Part shown: positions 6,621 to 19,000 of the stretch, piece after piece | Numbering within the stretch: position 1 is the first letter of the stretch | How the letters are laid out: every line of letters begins with the position of its first letter | From: a virus | Length of the DNA stretch: 64,000 bases | IMG/VR virus record: IMGVR_UViG_3300025133_000036 | Span: 1-64,000 of that record | Direction: 5' to 3' (one strand) | Program-made: the position numbers and the translations under genes | The notes under the pieces: model-generated | The model's database searches: none | Seen by the model: only the letters and a program-made list of their open reading frames with translations | What the model was told of the DNA's origin: nothing

Positions 6621-9600
6621 TAATTAATACTAAATTCGATACTCTGAAAAAAATATATCACATATCCGATATCCAAATAAGAAATCTTAAACGTCACAAA
6701 GAATATGAACAAGTCTTTGAAGGTTTATATAAATACATGAGACAGGACCCGGAAAACTCAATTTGCTACATCGGTGGAGATATCGCTCACAGTAAAACGG
6801 ATATGTCACCGGAACTTATAGATCAGCTATCTAGACTGTTCGTTAATTTGGCTGATATATGTCCAACACTAATTATTGCGGGTAATCATGACTGTAATTT
6901 AAATAATCGTTCTAGATTAGACGTATTAACACCAATTGTAAATAACTTAAACCATCCTGATTTGCATTATTTAAAGGATACTGGAATTTATTATGTAGGC
7001 GGTGTAGGTTTTGCAGTGTTAGATGTTTGGGACGATGATGTTAAAAGTATTCCTAACCCAAAAGATATTAAATCAGATACTAAAGTATTGTTATACCATG
7101 GAACAGTCGACAAAGCAGAAACAGATTTGGGTTTTGCTTTACCTTCAGAAGTAAAAACGAAACACTTCAACGGTTATGACATGGTATTACTTGGCGATAT
7201 ACACAAATTTCAAACGTTACAAGAATATAAACCTGGTAAGACAACAAAACCGATAATACGTTACTGCGGGTCATTAGTACAACAGAACCACGGAGAAACG
7301 TTATTAGGCCACGGGGTTTCAGTTTGGGATATCAAAACAAGATCTTTTAAACACGAAGAAATACCAAATGAATACGGTTATTACACGATTGATATTGAAA
7401 ACGGTTTAGTACCAAATGTGAATGATCTACCTAAAAAAGCCAGATTAAGGGTCAGAGTTAAAAACACTAGTAACACGGACTTAAAGAAAGCTTTAACGAT
7501 AATAAAACATCGGCATAATATTGCTGAAACGTCAATTATACGAATGGACAATCTTAAGGTTAAAAATGCAGGAACAGAATTAGAGTTTGGTGATATTGGT
7601 GATCCTGACGTGCAATATAAATTAATTGTTGACTATATAAGCGATATTAAAAGTGTTAAAGCGAAAACATTAGATGAAATAAAAACTATCCACAAAGAGT
7701 TGAGCTCAGGGATTACTACAAATAATATTGCTCTGAGAAATATAAATTGGAAACTTAAGCATTTTGAATTTTCGAATATGTTTGCTTATGGTGAAAATAA
7801 TTCAATTGATTTCGAAAGATGCAATGGCGTCGTAGGATTATTCAGCCCAAACACTAGCGGCAAATCTAGTGTATTAGACGCTTTATCGTTTTGCTTGTTT
7901 GACAAATCTTCTAGGGCATATCTTGCCAACCATATCATGAACCACTCTAAGAATAATTTTTATTGTAAAGCAACGTTTACTATTGCTAATGATGAATATA
8001 CTATTGAACGAACCGGTTATATTGGTAGGAAAGGTAATGTTAAAGTCGATGTTGATTTTTGTAAATTAAATGCTAGCGGTAAAAAAGTTTCACTTAATGG
8101 CGATCAAAGAAATACAACTAATAAAAATATTCGAGCCCTTATTGGAACATACGAGGATTTTATTCTTACAAGCTTTTCTTCACAAACAAACAATTCAGTG
8201 TTCTTGGATTGCAATCAAACTGAAAAGAAAGATATTCTAGCACGATTTTTAGGTCTTGGGGTTTTTGATCAATTATATGATCTTGCACAAAAAGAGTCAA
8301 GCGGTCTTCACTCAATGTTAAAAAACTTTATGGATGTAGATTATGATCAACAAATTGCGGATATAGAGGATGAACTTTCAACTATACAAAAAACTAGAAA
8401 TGAAATAGATACAAAGCATTCCAAAAAAGAAAATCAAGTAAATGCTTACGACGAAAAACTTATAAGCACTGTGAAGGAACTTAGGCCTATTGATTCTAGC
8501 ATTGAACCTATTGACGATTTACAATTGAAATTAAAAACAATTGATACTACAATAATGGTCCACCAGGAAAAGAAAAACACTCTAGAAACAACTTTGTTAG
8601 ATCAATCCGAAAAAGTTGATATATTGTCGAACAGGTTAAAGTCGTCAAAGTTTAAAAAAATTAGGACCAAAAAAGCGGAATATGATACACTATCAGAACA
8701 ACGTATAACTGCCAAGATTAATATCGACAAATTAAAAATAGAAGTTAGAAATAAACTTGATAAGATCGATAAACTCGGTAATTTAGAACATGATCCTGAT
8801 TGCGAGTATTGCATGTCAAATCCATTTACTTTAGACGCCATTCGTACAAAAGATCAATTGGAAGACGATAAACAAAAATCTTCTACAGTACTGAAACAAT
8901 TAAAAACAATTGAAAATGAACTTTTTATACACAAAGAAGTGCCGGAATTCTTCACAGATTTCAAAGCGTTAACAGATGAAGAACTAGTTTCAACTGGATG
9001 TGTTGCCAATACTAAAACTCTTATAAAAACCCGATCAGATGCAATCGATACTGCATTAATGGAAAAAAAGTATCTTCAAGAAAATATACGACGAAGTAGA
9101 AAGTACCAAAAAGACATTAAGCATAATGATAAAATTCAAGATATGCTTGATGACTTAAAGTCTAAGCAAAATATTGTTAAAGTAGAATTACGTGCACTTG
9201 GACAAGATTTACATCACTATACTGGAAAAAAAGTTGGACTTGAAGCAAAGAAACAAGAGATTGTAGATACGATTGAAAAAGTAAAAGAATTAGAAGCAAA
9301 ATATGAGGCATATAAACTTTATTTGCTTGCTACAAATAAAAATGGTGTTTCTTATAATTTAATTTCAAAAATACTATCTACTGTTGAAAGTGAAGTAAAC
9401 GAAATACTGACTCAAATTGTCGACTTTAGCCTTGTATTTGAAATGGACGGAAAAAGTATCAACGCGTATATTTGTTATGACGATGATAAATCATGGCCGC
9501 TTGATTTAGCTTCAGGTATGGAAAGGTTTATTGCATCCCTAGCTATCAGAATTGCATTAACCAATGTATCTAATTTACCTCGCACAAACTTTATAGCAAT

Positions 9601-9781
9601 CGATGAAGGATGGGGTACATTAGATAGTGATAATCTAAATAATACCCATCAATTATTTCAATACCTAAAAACTCGTTATCAATTTAGTTTAGTTATATCG
9701 CATATTGATGCGATGAGAGATTTTACTGACCAATTACTTGAAATTGAAGTCGAAAATGGATTTAGTAAAATTACGTTCTAG
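6617..9781 (+). CDS. Fused gp47-gp46 recombination nuclease/ATPase (SbcD-SbcC type)
   Basis: One frame of 1054 codons joins the two subunits that are separate genes in T4. N-terminal half: calcineurin-like nuclease with SDIQ (17-20), GGDIAH (53-58), AGNHD (88-92) and LGDIH (192-196). C-terminal half: Rad50-type ATPase with P-loop SPNTSGKSS (410-418), long coiled coils, a CEYC zinc hook (about 729-732), an ABC signature-like ASGMERF (about 965-971) and Walker B FIAIDEG (about 994-1000). It should resect DNA ends for recombination-dependent replication and host DNA breakdown. Oddities: the usual DxH of nuclease motif I reads D-I-Q, and the first Walker A residue is Ser rather than Gly. Its 3' end overlaps the convergent minus-strand gene. 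Confidence 0.9.
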   Translation: MIINTKFDTLKKIYHISDIQIRNLKRHKEYEQVFEGLYKYMRQDPENSICYIGGDIAHSKTDMSPELIDQLSRLFVNLADICPTLIIAGNHDCNLNNRSRLDVLTPIVNNLNHPDLHYLKDTGIYYVGGVGFAVLDVWDDDVKSIPNPKDIKSDTKVLLYHGTVDKAETDLGFALPSEVKTKHFNGYDMVLLGDIHKFQTLQEYKPGKTTKPIIRYCGSLVQQNHGETLLGHGVSVWDIKTRSFKHEEIPNEYGYYTIDIENGLVPNVNDLPKKARLRVRVKNTSNTDLKKALTIIKHRHNIAETSIIRMDNLKVKNAGTELEFGDIGDPDVQYKLIVDYISDIKSVKAKTLDEIKTIHKELSSGITTNNIALRNINWKLKHFEFSNMFAYGENNSIDFERCNGVVGLFSPNTSGKSSVLDALSFCLFDKSSRAYLANHIMNHSKNNFYCKATFTIANDEYTIERTGYIGRKGNVKVDVDFCKLNASGKKVSLNGDQRNTTNKNIRALIGTYEDFILTSFSSQTNNSVFLDCNQTEKKDILARFLGLGVFDQLYDLAQKESSGLHSMLKNFMDVDYDQQIADIEDELSTIQKTRNEIDTKHSKKENQVNAYDEKLISTVKELRPIDSSIEPIDDLQLKLKTIDTTIMVHQEKKNTLETTLLDQSEKVDILSNRLKSSKFKKIRTKKAEYDTLSEQRITAKINIDKLKIEVRNKLDKIDKLGNLEHDPDCEYCMSNPFTLDAIRTKDQLEDDKQKSSTVLKQLKTIENELFIHKEVPEFFTDFKALTDEELVSTGCVANTKTLIKTRSDAIDTALMEKKYLQENIRRSRKYQKDIKHNDKIQDMLDDLKSKQNIVKVELRALGQDLHHYTGKKVGLEAKKQEIVDTIEKVKELEAKYEAYKLYLLATNKNGVSYNLISKILSTVESEVNEILTQIVDFSLVFEMDGKSINAYICYDDDKSWPLDLASGMERFIASLAIRIALTNVSNLPRTNFIAIDEGWGTLDSDNLNNTHQLFQYLKTRYQFSLVISHIDAMRDFTDQLLEIEVENGFSKITF

Positions 9782-9968
9782 TTTCACTTTTTAAGACCCG
9801 TATATTATTTTTAATCGGTGTAGTATTTTCTACACTATCTTTGAATTCCTTCATAAGTTTGTTTAAAAACGAAGAAAAACTTCTGTATTCGTTTGCGCTG
9901 TGAGATTTGATCCACTGAGAAAGTTCAATATCCAGATACACGCAGTACTTTTTTTTATTTTTATCCAT
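9771..9968 (-). CDS. Ribbon-helix-helix-like regulator (only minus-strand gene)
   Basis: Encodes 65 residues from the ATG at 9968, preceded on this strand by AAGGA eight bases upstream; a longer TTG frame from 10019 has no such site. Residues 7-15 (KYCVYLDIE) form a predicted strand, followed by two helices (about 16-25 and 31-43), the size and order of Arc/MetJ-type DNA-binding proteins, then a polar basic tail. It overlaps the end of gp47/46 tail to tail and is divergent from the giant fibre gene at 10074. A role in repressing late transcription or its own promoter is inferred from position. Confidence 0.55.
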   Translation of the reverse strand: MDKNKKKYCVYLDIELSQWIKSHSANEYRSFSSFLNKLMKEFKDSVENTTPIKNNIRVLKSETRT

Positions 9969-9990
9969 GATATAATCCTTATATAGTTTA

Positions 9991-10019
9991 TATATAGTTG
10001 AACTGAATAAATCACTCAA
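9991..10019 (-). promoter_or_regulatory. Possible sigma70-type promoter for the minus-strand gene
   Basis: On the minus strand TTGAGT (10019-10014) is followed after exactly 17 bases by TATATA (9996-9991), 22 bases before the ATG at 9968. Each box matches four of six consensus bases. In such AT-rich sequence chance matches are common, so the call rests on spacing and on the gene needing its own promoter. Confidence 0.35.
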
Positions 10020-10035
10020 GCTTTATACTTTTACG

Positions 10036-10043
10036 ATATTTAT
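10036..10043 (+). promoter_or_regulatory. Candidate phage promoter element ATATTTAT (site 2)
   Basis: ATATTTAT ends 30 bases before the ATG of the giant fibre gene. The downstream context TTGATGAC resembles TTCTTGAAAA after site 5 (39974). It sits in the divergent region opposite the putative minus-strand promoter. Confidence 0.35.
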
Positions 10044-10073
10044 TGATGACATCTTTGTTCACATAGGAATACC

Positions 10074-13000
10074 ATGGCCGTAAAACAAAAATCAGTAAAA
10101 ATTCAAAATTTAAACCAGTTCAATGCTTTCATTGAAGAATCTGGGGCCGTTTCGGAGTATTTCAATATAACCGATGTACCAGATGAATTACCTTTAGGTA
10201 AATCTTCACTTTTATTGATGGGTTCTCAATATCTTAAAGAGAACGTCACATTAAAATTAGAACTTATTGATAATATCGGAAATCCGGTTTATTTGGAACC
10301 TGTATACAATTATAAAGAAACAGGTGGGATAAGAGTCGGTCTTGAGATATATAATTCTGTTGCAGCAGGAGCTGCAGAACTTGTAATATTAGGTGAAATA
10401 GATCCAGCCAAAGTTGACTTTGATATTCCATCAGAATTTCAAGGGGTATACAATGTAAAATATTCGCGTCCTCTTACGATTAATAAGGCTATTCCAAATA
10501 CTAGGCCTATAAAATTTTATAAACGACCCATACCCATAATAAGTGAAATAATCAAAGGTCAAATAACGCCTTCATCAACGACAACGGGTTCAAATGTACA
10601 AACAACGGGAACAATTGTTGGACTACCTGCTACCAATACTGAAGGTAATTCTTTTCAAATAGATTCGGCTCATTATGGCGAAATTCCAACATATACTGAT
10701 AATCAATACGGTTATTCGCCGATAGGCAATACACAAGAATATGTTTCTCCAAATGATACTTCTTATTTGTTTTCATTTCCTGATGGATCTACTACTGAAT
10801 TTTCATCTTCAATGGTTGGAGGAACATTAACTATATCGTCGCCTCAAGCGACCCCAACATTTGTCACAACAAGTCAAATGATTGTTCCGTCTTATTCCGC
10901 ACGAATAAGTAAGGTCGTCAACAAAAAGACAATAAGAGTTCAAAAACCCTTTGGATTATATGATTCAGGTTCTGGGCAATATTTAATTAGTCCAATCGAG
11001 GCTAGCAGCTACCAGATAAATTGGCCAAAACCGTCTGAATTTAATACAAGCAGTGTAAATTTTAAATCGTTTGCAAATGTCGTATTGTCTAATGTTCGAA
11101 CATTTTCTGGAGACGTTTATCGAATAGCGGCATACGTTAAAAATAACGGACCGTTTGGAAACTGGAATAAAGTTATTGATACACCTGTTGAAGCTCCAGA
11201 GCTCTTACAGGATACTCTTTCCCTTACAGGTACTGCTCGAATTGGGTATTTTGCTTCTGATACAATAGTTTCCAAATATTGGAATGAAACAGGAGGTGGA
11301 TCCGCTAATCCATTCGCTACATCAACCGTTTTTCAAACGTATTCAACCGATGAATATTTAGTTGATTCAGTTTTCATTTCTTCATCCGCCGCAAATATGC
11401 TTGATGGCGATACAGATCATCATGTTTTAGCGTTAAAACCGCAATATTCTATGAGTTTTGCAAAGAACACTTCTTATACGCTGACATTTGATACAATATG
11501 CGACAACAGAGGCGGTATTGGTTCGAAACCAAAGATGACCTTCTTTATGTCCGGATCTGCTTTTACTCTCGCTGAAAATACTACAAATCAAAATGCAGGT
11601 TTTGGACGAGCGATAGCACAAATAAAATTTCCTGATTCAGTTAACTCTTTAAGAGGGTTAGAACAAACTCGACACGAAGCTACTTTTGAGCCGGATTTTG
11701 ATGGAACTGCTATACTTCAAATAAAAACCACTCATGGACATTGGCACCTTGCAAATTTATCATTAAGAGCTGCAACTGATACAAATTTTTCACCGGATAT
11801 AATCCAGCTAACAGCTCCTGTTCCTGCACTCCAAACTCGACCGGATAATCTAGATTTCGCATTTGAATTCTATAATAGTAACAATGAAAAATCTGAAACA
11901 GTAATAACAACCTTACCTGATAATCCGGATGGCGTAGTTTTCCAAGGTGAAAATATGAATATCCTTGGAAATGACAATACAATTGAAGGATCTATTTTTA
12001 TTGGAGGAGAAACCACCGGAAGTGGTATTCAAATGGGAGGAATCTCATCGACATTACCTGAAACAGGAGGTGACGGTGCAACTGGATCTGGATTTATCAG
12101 ATCTGTACAATATAGAGGATTTAAAAGTTCAAGTTTAAATGATGAACATACCGGTTGGATGATTTATAGTGGTTCAGTATTACCGGATTCAGGAGATAAT
12201 TATGCAGGTGTCGGATTAGAGCTTGCCGGCAAATCGGGAAGTTTAAGATTTAGCACAATACCTTCTAGATTTGAAGTTGTAGCCGATGCATTTTTCGTAG
12301 GAAACACAAATACACAATTCATCTCTGGTTCAGGCGGAATAATTGAAATAAGTTCATCTGCATTCCATTTGTCTTCAAGCGGCGATGTAGTTGTCTCTGG
12401 ATCGATTACGGCCACATCAGGCGATATTGGTAATTGGAAAATAGTCGATGGAATGTTAAGCGGAAGTAACGCAACATTAGATGCAAACGGTTCTGCACTT
12501 TATAAATCGGATCAAGGCCCTGACACAAACCCTAACGATGGATATTACATTGATTTTACACCTGGAGGATATTATGTACGATTCGGTTCCGACTTTGCAG
12601 TATCATCTTCAGGTACATTAATTGCAAGTGGTGCAATAATTGAAGGGGTTCTTACGTCTTCTGCTGGGTATATCGGTAATTGGACTATAGGTTCGGATTC
12701 AATTCATAAATCAACAGGTGGAAAATACTCCGGCCTTTCGTCTATTGGTAATACTCGTTTCTTTGCGGGCGCGGACTCGTTATCAACAAGTGGAAGTGCT
12801 CCATTTAATGTAAAATCTTCTGGCGACGTAAGTGCATCTAATATTTTACTTGGAAATAAGTCGTCTGCAAATTATTTAGAGTACTTGAATGGAGCATTGA
12901 CCGTCCAAGGAACTATCACAGCAAATGCAATACGTACACCTGCTATAATTGGTGGATCGGTATCTACTGAACAGAATGCATCTGCGTCTATAAATGCACA

Positions 13001-16000
13001 AGGATTCGCTTCATTTAAGTCTGCATCTATAGCCGGCTTTGAAATCGCTCCTTCAACTATTACGTCAACCGACGATTCACTGATATTAAAATCAGGTGGA
13101 GAAATGACTGGATCTTCAATATTACTTGGAAATAAAGGAGCTGGCCAATTTCTTCAATATAAAGGAAGCACATTAACAGTACAAGGTGATATTACCGCAA
13201 ATAATATTAGAACTCCTGCCACAATTGGAGGTAGTCCGTCTACAGATAGCAATGCTTCATCATCTATTAATACACAAGGATTCGCAAGTTTTAAATCAGC
13301 GTCCATTGGCGGATTCGAAGTTTCTGCTACACAAATAAATTCTACAAACGATAATTTAATATTAAAATCAAATGGACAAATCACAGCTTCAGCAGCTAGA
13401 ATAGTTGGTAGTGATATTGATATAGATGTTGAGAATTTTGAATTAGACACTACTGGACTTGAATTATCTTCAACAGAAGCTTCAATGTCATTGGGAACTG
13501 GTAATGAGATTGTTATAAGAGGTAATAGTAATAGCCCATATATCAGTATACAACCAAGTTTAGCTCTCCCAGATAAAATTTATGGTGACACAGGAATAAT
13601 GCTTGCAGTTGCGGCCGGCTCAACACCATTATTTTCAGCCGTAGGAACCGGTGGACATATAAAATTTAACGGCACCAGTCTTGATATCAGTACAGATACT
13701 GCAGTTATAAGTGGAAGTTCAATTACATTGGAAACACCTAAATTCTTTTTAGGAAGTAAGGGTACACAATTTGTAAGTGGTTCAGGCGGAAGTATTGAAA
13801 TAAGTTCATCTGCTTTTCATTTAACGCGACAAGGTAATGTAACAGCATCACAGTTTCTATTAGAAGGCGGTAAAATTTCTGGATCAAATGTTGAAATAAT
13901 TGTACCGCAATTTAAATTAGACACAACACGATTTGACGTCGATTCAGAGGTAGGAACATTATCATTAGGTGCCGGTGTTAATATGACACAAGGATCAGGA
14001 GTTTTCTTTTCATCGTCAGGTGATTTTAAAATGGGCGATCCAAACGGAAATATAAAATTTAGTGAAGGTTCTTTTTCAATCACAGGATCTGACATTAATA
14101 TTGATGTTACACAATTAAACATTTCCGCATCAGGATTTACATTATCAAGTCCTCAGGCTTCAATGTCACTTGGAAACAATAAAGAATTATTATTACACGC
14201 AACTGGTGGAACTGGCGGAGTACCAATATTAAAAATGGATGGTGGTGAAATATCCTCATCTAATTTCTTTTTATCTACTACTGGTGAAATAACAGGTTCA
14301 GCTGGAAAAATTGGTGGATGGACAATTGGAAATTCCACATTGTCTGGAACGAATATAACATTAGATTCTTCAGGAACTATTCAAACTGCAGATTACTCTA
14401 GTGGAGTTAAAGGATGGAAAATTGATCAATCTGGCGAAGCTGAATTTGAAAACGCAACAATAAGAGGAACATTAGCAACTGTTACTTTTGAAAAAGAAAG
14501 TATTAATGCGGTAGGCGGACAATTATGGGTTGCAAATTCAACTGCAATATCCGGAAGTACAGTAGGTGTATCTGCAGCCACAATGAGCGTAGTAAATGCA
14601 TCAGGCTTTGTTGCGAATGAATATTTAATAATTAAAAAGGAAACAGGATCAGGCTTTAATCAGGAAGTTGTAAAAGTTGTAAGTTCTTCTATTACAGGAA
14701 ATGGAACGAATGACTTTGCTGGAAACATTATGGTAACAAGAGCCGTAAGTGGTTCAGCAACAACTTATGAAGAAGGACAAGTAATAGTTTCAACAGGTGT
14801 TAGCGAAAGCGGTTACATAAGAATAAACGCAAATCCTTCCGATGCTGCGACCCCTTATATCGATATTGTTGAAAGAACAGGAAGTGCATACCCAGATTTT
14901 GAATTAAAAGCTCGTCTAGGCGATTTAAGTGGAATCAGTTCTGCAAAAGTTGGTACAGATCCAGGTTTTGGTTTATTTAGTGAAAATGTATTTTTAACTG
15001 GTAAAATAACCGCAACCTCTGGTGAGATTGGTGGATACGCAATTACATCAAACGCCATATCAAGTTCTAATGATAAATTAATACTAAAATCAAACGGTCA
15101 GATTACTGGTTCAAACGTATTATTTACTGATGGTAAAATTGCAGGTTGGAATATTAGTTCAACAAATTTAACAAGTCCAGGTGCTGGAATTAGACTTAAT
15201 GGAAATGGAGATAATGCAGAAATATCCGTAAACACTCATGTTTTTGGAAGTGAAGGAATCCAACTGGGTTATAATAGTGGAAATCCAAGATTTTACGCTG
15301 GTGATGGTGCCCAAAACTTTTTAAGATATGATACGAGTAATGGCGTATCAGTTAAAACAACTCGATTTGAATTAGATACTACGAATTTAGTCCTTTCATC
15401 AACAGAATCAAGTATGAGCCTTGGTGAAGGAAAAATTAAATTAATTGGCCAAACTGTTCCAGTAATAAAAGTTGCAGGAGGAGAAATATCTGCTTCTAAT
15501 TTCTTTGTATCAAAAGATGGAAACCTTACAGCTAGCAATGCTCAGTTCCAAGGTGAACTAACTTCATCTGCAGCATTAATTGGCGGATGGACAGTTGATT
15601 CGAATTCTATTCAAAAAGGTCAAACGATATTAAGTGCTTCTGATGACCCAGGATTGTATATTCAAGATGCTTTTACTAATAATATGGTTACCGTTGCAAG
15701 TAGCAGCTTGCATGTTATTGGTTCAGATCCAGACGAAATGGAAAATGATAGTTTTGAAGTTGATCCATTAAGTAGTTTTTCTTCAGCTGGCTACCATGTT
15801 GGAACAACCGCTTCACCATTGTCTGTTGTTAGTTGGTCTATTGCTTCGACAGGTCCCGTTTCACACTCAATAACAAAAAGGTCAGGTGCACCATTTACAG
15901 ATTTTAATGAAGCAGTACTTGGCGATTTTACGCTTGATATTGTCCATCCAGGTACTTTAGCACCTGTTGCAGGATTAAGTAGAAGTTTAGCCGTCGCAAG

Positions 16001-19000
16001 CCAATCTTATTTAGCCGGCAACACATATGAAGTCTCGCAAATTGTAAGTGCAAGTTCCGCAGCAGGAACTGTTTGGAAAGCCGGCAATGTCGTTTCATTT
16101 GCTGGAGTTGGAAAATTTTCACATTCTCTTTCAGGAAAAGGATATGATAGAGGTTTACAATCCCAAAAATATAAAGTTGAATATTGGAATGGCTCAAGTT
16201 GGACAATGTTTATTCCAAAATCCGGATCAAGAAGTGACAGAGGTGGATATGCTCAATATAGACTTGGATCTCGATATGGTTCAATTTCTGCAGGAGCAGA
16301 ATTACCCGCAAACTCTTCAAAATTAAAAGTAACATTGTCAGGATCAATAAATCCGGATACCTCATATAAAAAGAAACGTGCGATTTATCAAGGACATGTC
16401 GTTGATCCAATGTCAGATGTTCTCCCGGGCAAAACTGCCGTTAAAGAAGTTGAAGAAGATATTAAGTTAAATGATGAATCATCCGCAAAATATCCATATA
16501 CCGAAATAACTTTTGATAATTTTAGATTAAGACAGTCTCAACCAAGAGTACAGTTGACACCTGAAGGATTTTTATTATACGCATCGGATTCTTCTTATCT
16601 TAAAATGACACCGGAAGGTATTGATTTTAGAGGCGGTCAAGGTTTTTCACAAACATCAACAATGTTAGCCGGAGATAGTAATTCAGACAATATAGACGTT
16701 TATGGTTCTTTTGCTGGACCATCGCTTCAAGCGTATGAAGCTGATACTGCCGATGTAGGTGCATCCGCTTTCCAAGGTAACGTTGGTGAATACGCAATGG
16801 GTAATCATCGACACAAATTAAATTTTAGTACAATCAATGACGTATTAAGTGGTGCAACAATAACAAATGGAATATGGAATTCAAATTTTGGTGCTATACC
16901 AGCAGCACTTATTTCTGGATCGTGGCAATCACAAGATTTTGCAAATCTAACTCCTGCTAAAATCTCTGGATCATGGCAATCGCAAGACTTTGCAAATCTA
17001 ACTCCTGCCAAAATCTCTGGATCATGGCAATCGCAAGACTTTGCAAATCTAACTCCTGCTAAAATCTCTGGATCATGGCAATCGCAAGACTTTGCAAATC
17101 TAACTCCTGCCAAAATCTCTGGATCTTGGGCCTCTTCTGGTGCGATTGCTAATTCTTATTTGGCAAATGACGGTATAACAATAGCAGGTAATGATATATC
17201 ACTTGGTGGCACAATAACATCTATAACAATTTTAAATGGAACAGGAGTAATTTCACAATCTGCGCAATTACCCGATGGATTAGTTTCATCTTCTGCATTC
17301 TCTTCACCAAGTCAAGGTACAATACGAGCAACACTAAATGGTTCAACGACTGATGTCGATTCAGGCCTTCAATCCGGCGATTCTCCACAGTTTACCGACT
17401 TAACATTAACTGGAAATTTAACTGTACAGGGAACTCAAACAATAATTGATTCAACCACATTAAATATTGGTGATAATATAATCGAACTTAATGCTGGAAC
17501 AAGTGACGGTGGATTATACATAAAAGAAACTCAAGGTGGAGCAGCAACAGGATCTTTATTATGGGATGTTAGTGCAAATAGATGGATCGGTGGATTAAAA
17601 GATAGTGAAGTTACTATACCGACAATTACATCTACTGATACTCTTACAAACAAAACAATTAATGCATCAAATAATACTCTTTCAAATATTCCCAACAGCG
17701 CATTAACAAATACTTCTGTTAGCTATGGTGGAATTTCAATTGCACTTGGCAGTTCTGATGCAACACCCGCGTTTGATTTATCTGATGCAACAAGTTTACC
17801 TATAGTTGCTGGAACAACTGGAACTTTAAGTGTTGCAAGAGGTGGTATAGGGGCTACATCATTAACTGATCTGATTACTTTAGGGTCACATACGACTGGA
17901 AATTACATGACGGATGTTTCAGTTGGAACTGGTTTAGATGTTTCACATACTCCTGCTGAAGGTTCGACGGCAACAGTAAGTTTAGATCTAACTGAAGTCG
18001 GTTTTGGTGGAGGAGCAAACAGAATTATTACTGACGATGCAGATGGAACAGTATCAACTGAAGCAAATCTTACATTCAGCAGTCCATTGTTAACGATTGG
18101 AGGCGGTTCAGCTGCGTCCGTAACATCGCAACTTAGATTGGCATACGGCGCAACCGATTATCACGACATAAAAACCATTTATAATGGCTCAACTAGTTCA
18201 GCAAATAAAATAATTTTTGCTTTAGAAAATTCAACAGCTGCCGCTACTGCCGAAGTCTTAACATTAAGAGGTGATGGTACCATTGGAATTAATCAAACAG
18301 CTCCATCGTATGGATTAGATGTTACTGGAACAGGAAGATTTACCGCGAATGTAGATTTCGGATCCGGAATCGATATAACAGGAGATATTACAGTCACCGG
18401 CACAGTTGATGGCAGAGATGTTGCAACTGATGGAACAAAATTAGACGGTATAGAATCAAGTGCTACTGCAGATCAGACAGCAAGCGAAATACTAACTGCA
18501 ATAAAAACTGTTGATGGAACTTCAAGCGGATTAGATGCAGATTTATTAGATGGACAAGAGGGAACTTACTACTTAGATTTTACAAATATCACGGTTACAT
18601 CAGGAGAAGTTTCAAATGCGATGTTAGCTAACAGTTCCGTTAGTCTTGGTGGCATTTCGGTTTCACTCGGAAGCAGTGATGCAACACCAGCATTTGATTT
18701 ATCTGATGCAACAAGCTTACCTTTGTCTACCGGAACCACCGGAACACTTGCCGTAGGACGAGGAGGTACTGGAACAACAACATTAACTGATGGTGGAATT
18801 TTACTTGGCAGTGGAACAGGGGCTATAACTGCAATGAGTGCTCTTGCTGATGGTCAAATGATTGTCGGTGATGGATCAACAGATCCTGTCGCAGAAAGTG
18901 GAGCAACATTAAGAACTTCAATCGGAGTTGGTCTAACGGATTCTCCTCAATTTACGAATTTAACATTAACTGGAAATTTAACAGTAGAAGGATCTCAAAC

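Noticed and set aside
16805-17113. Minus-strand frame with Cys/His repeats opposite the 17-residue array.
   Set aside because: It mirrors the tandem DNA repeat; apparent zinc-like motifs repeat only because the DNA does.
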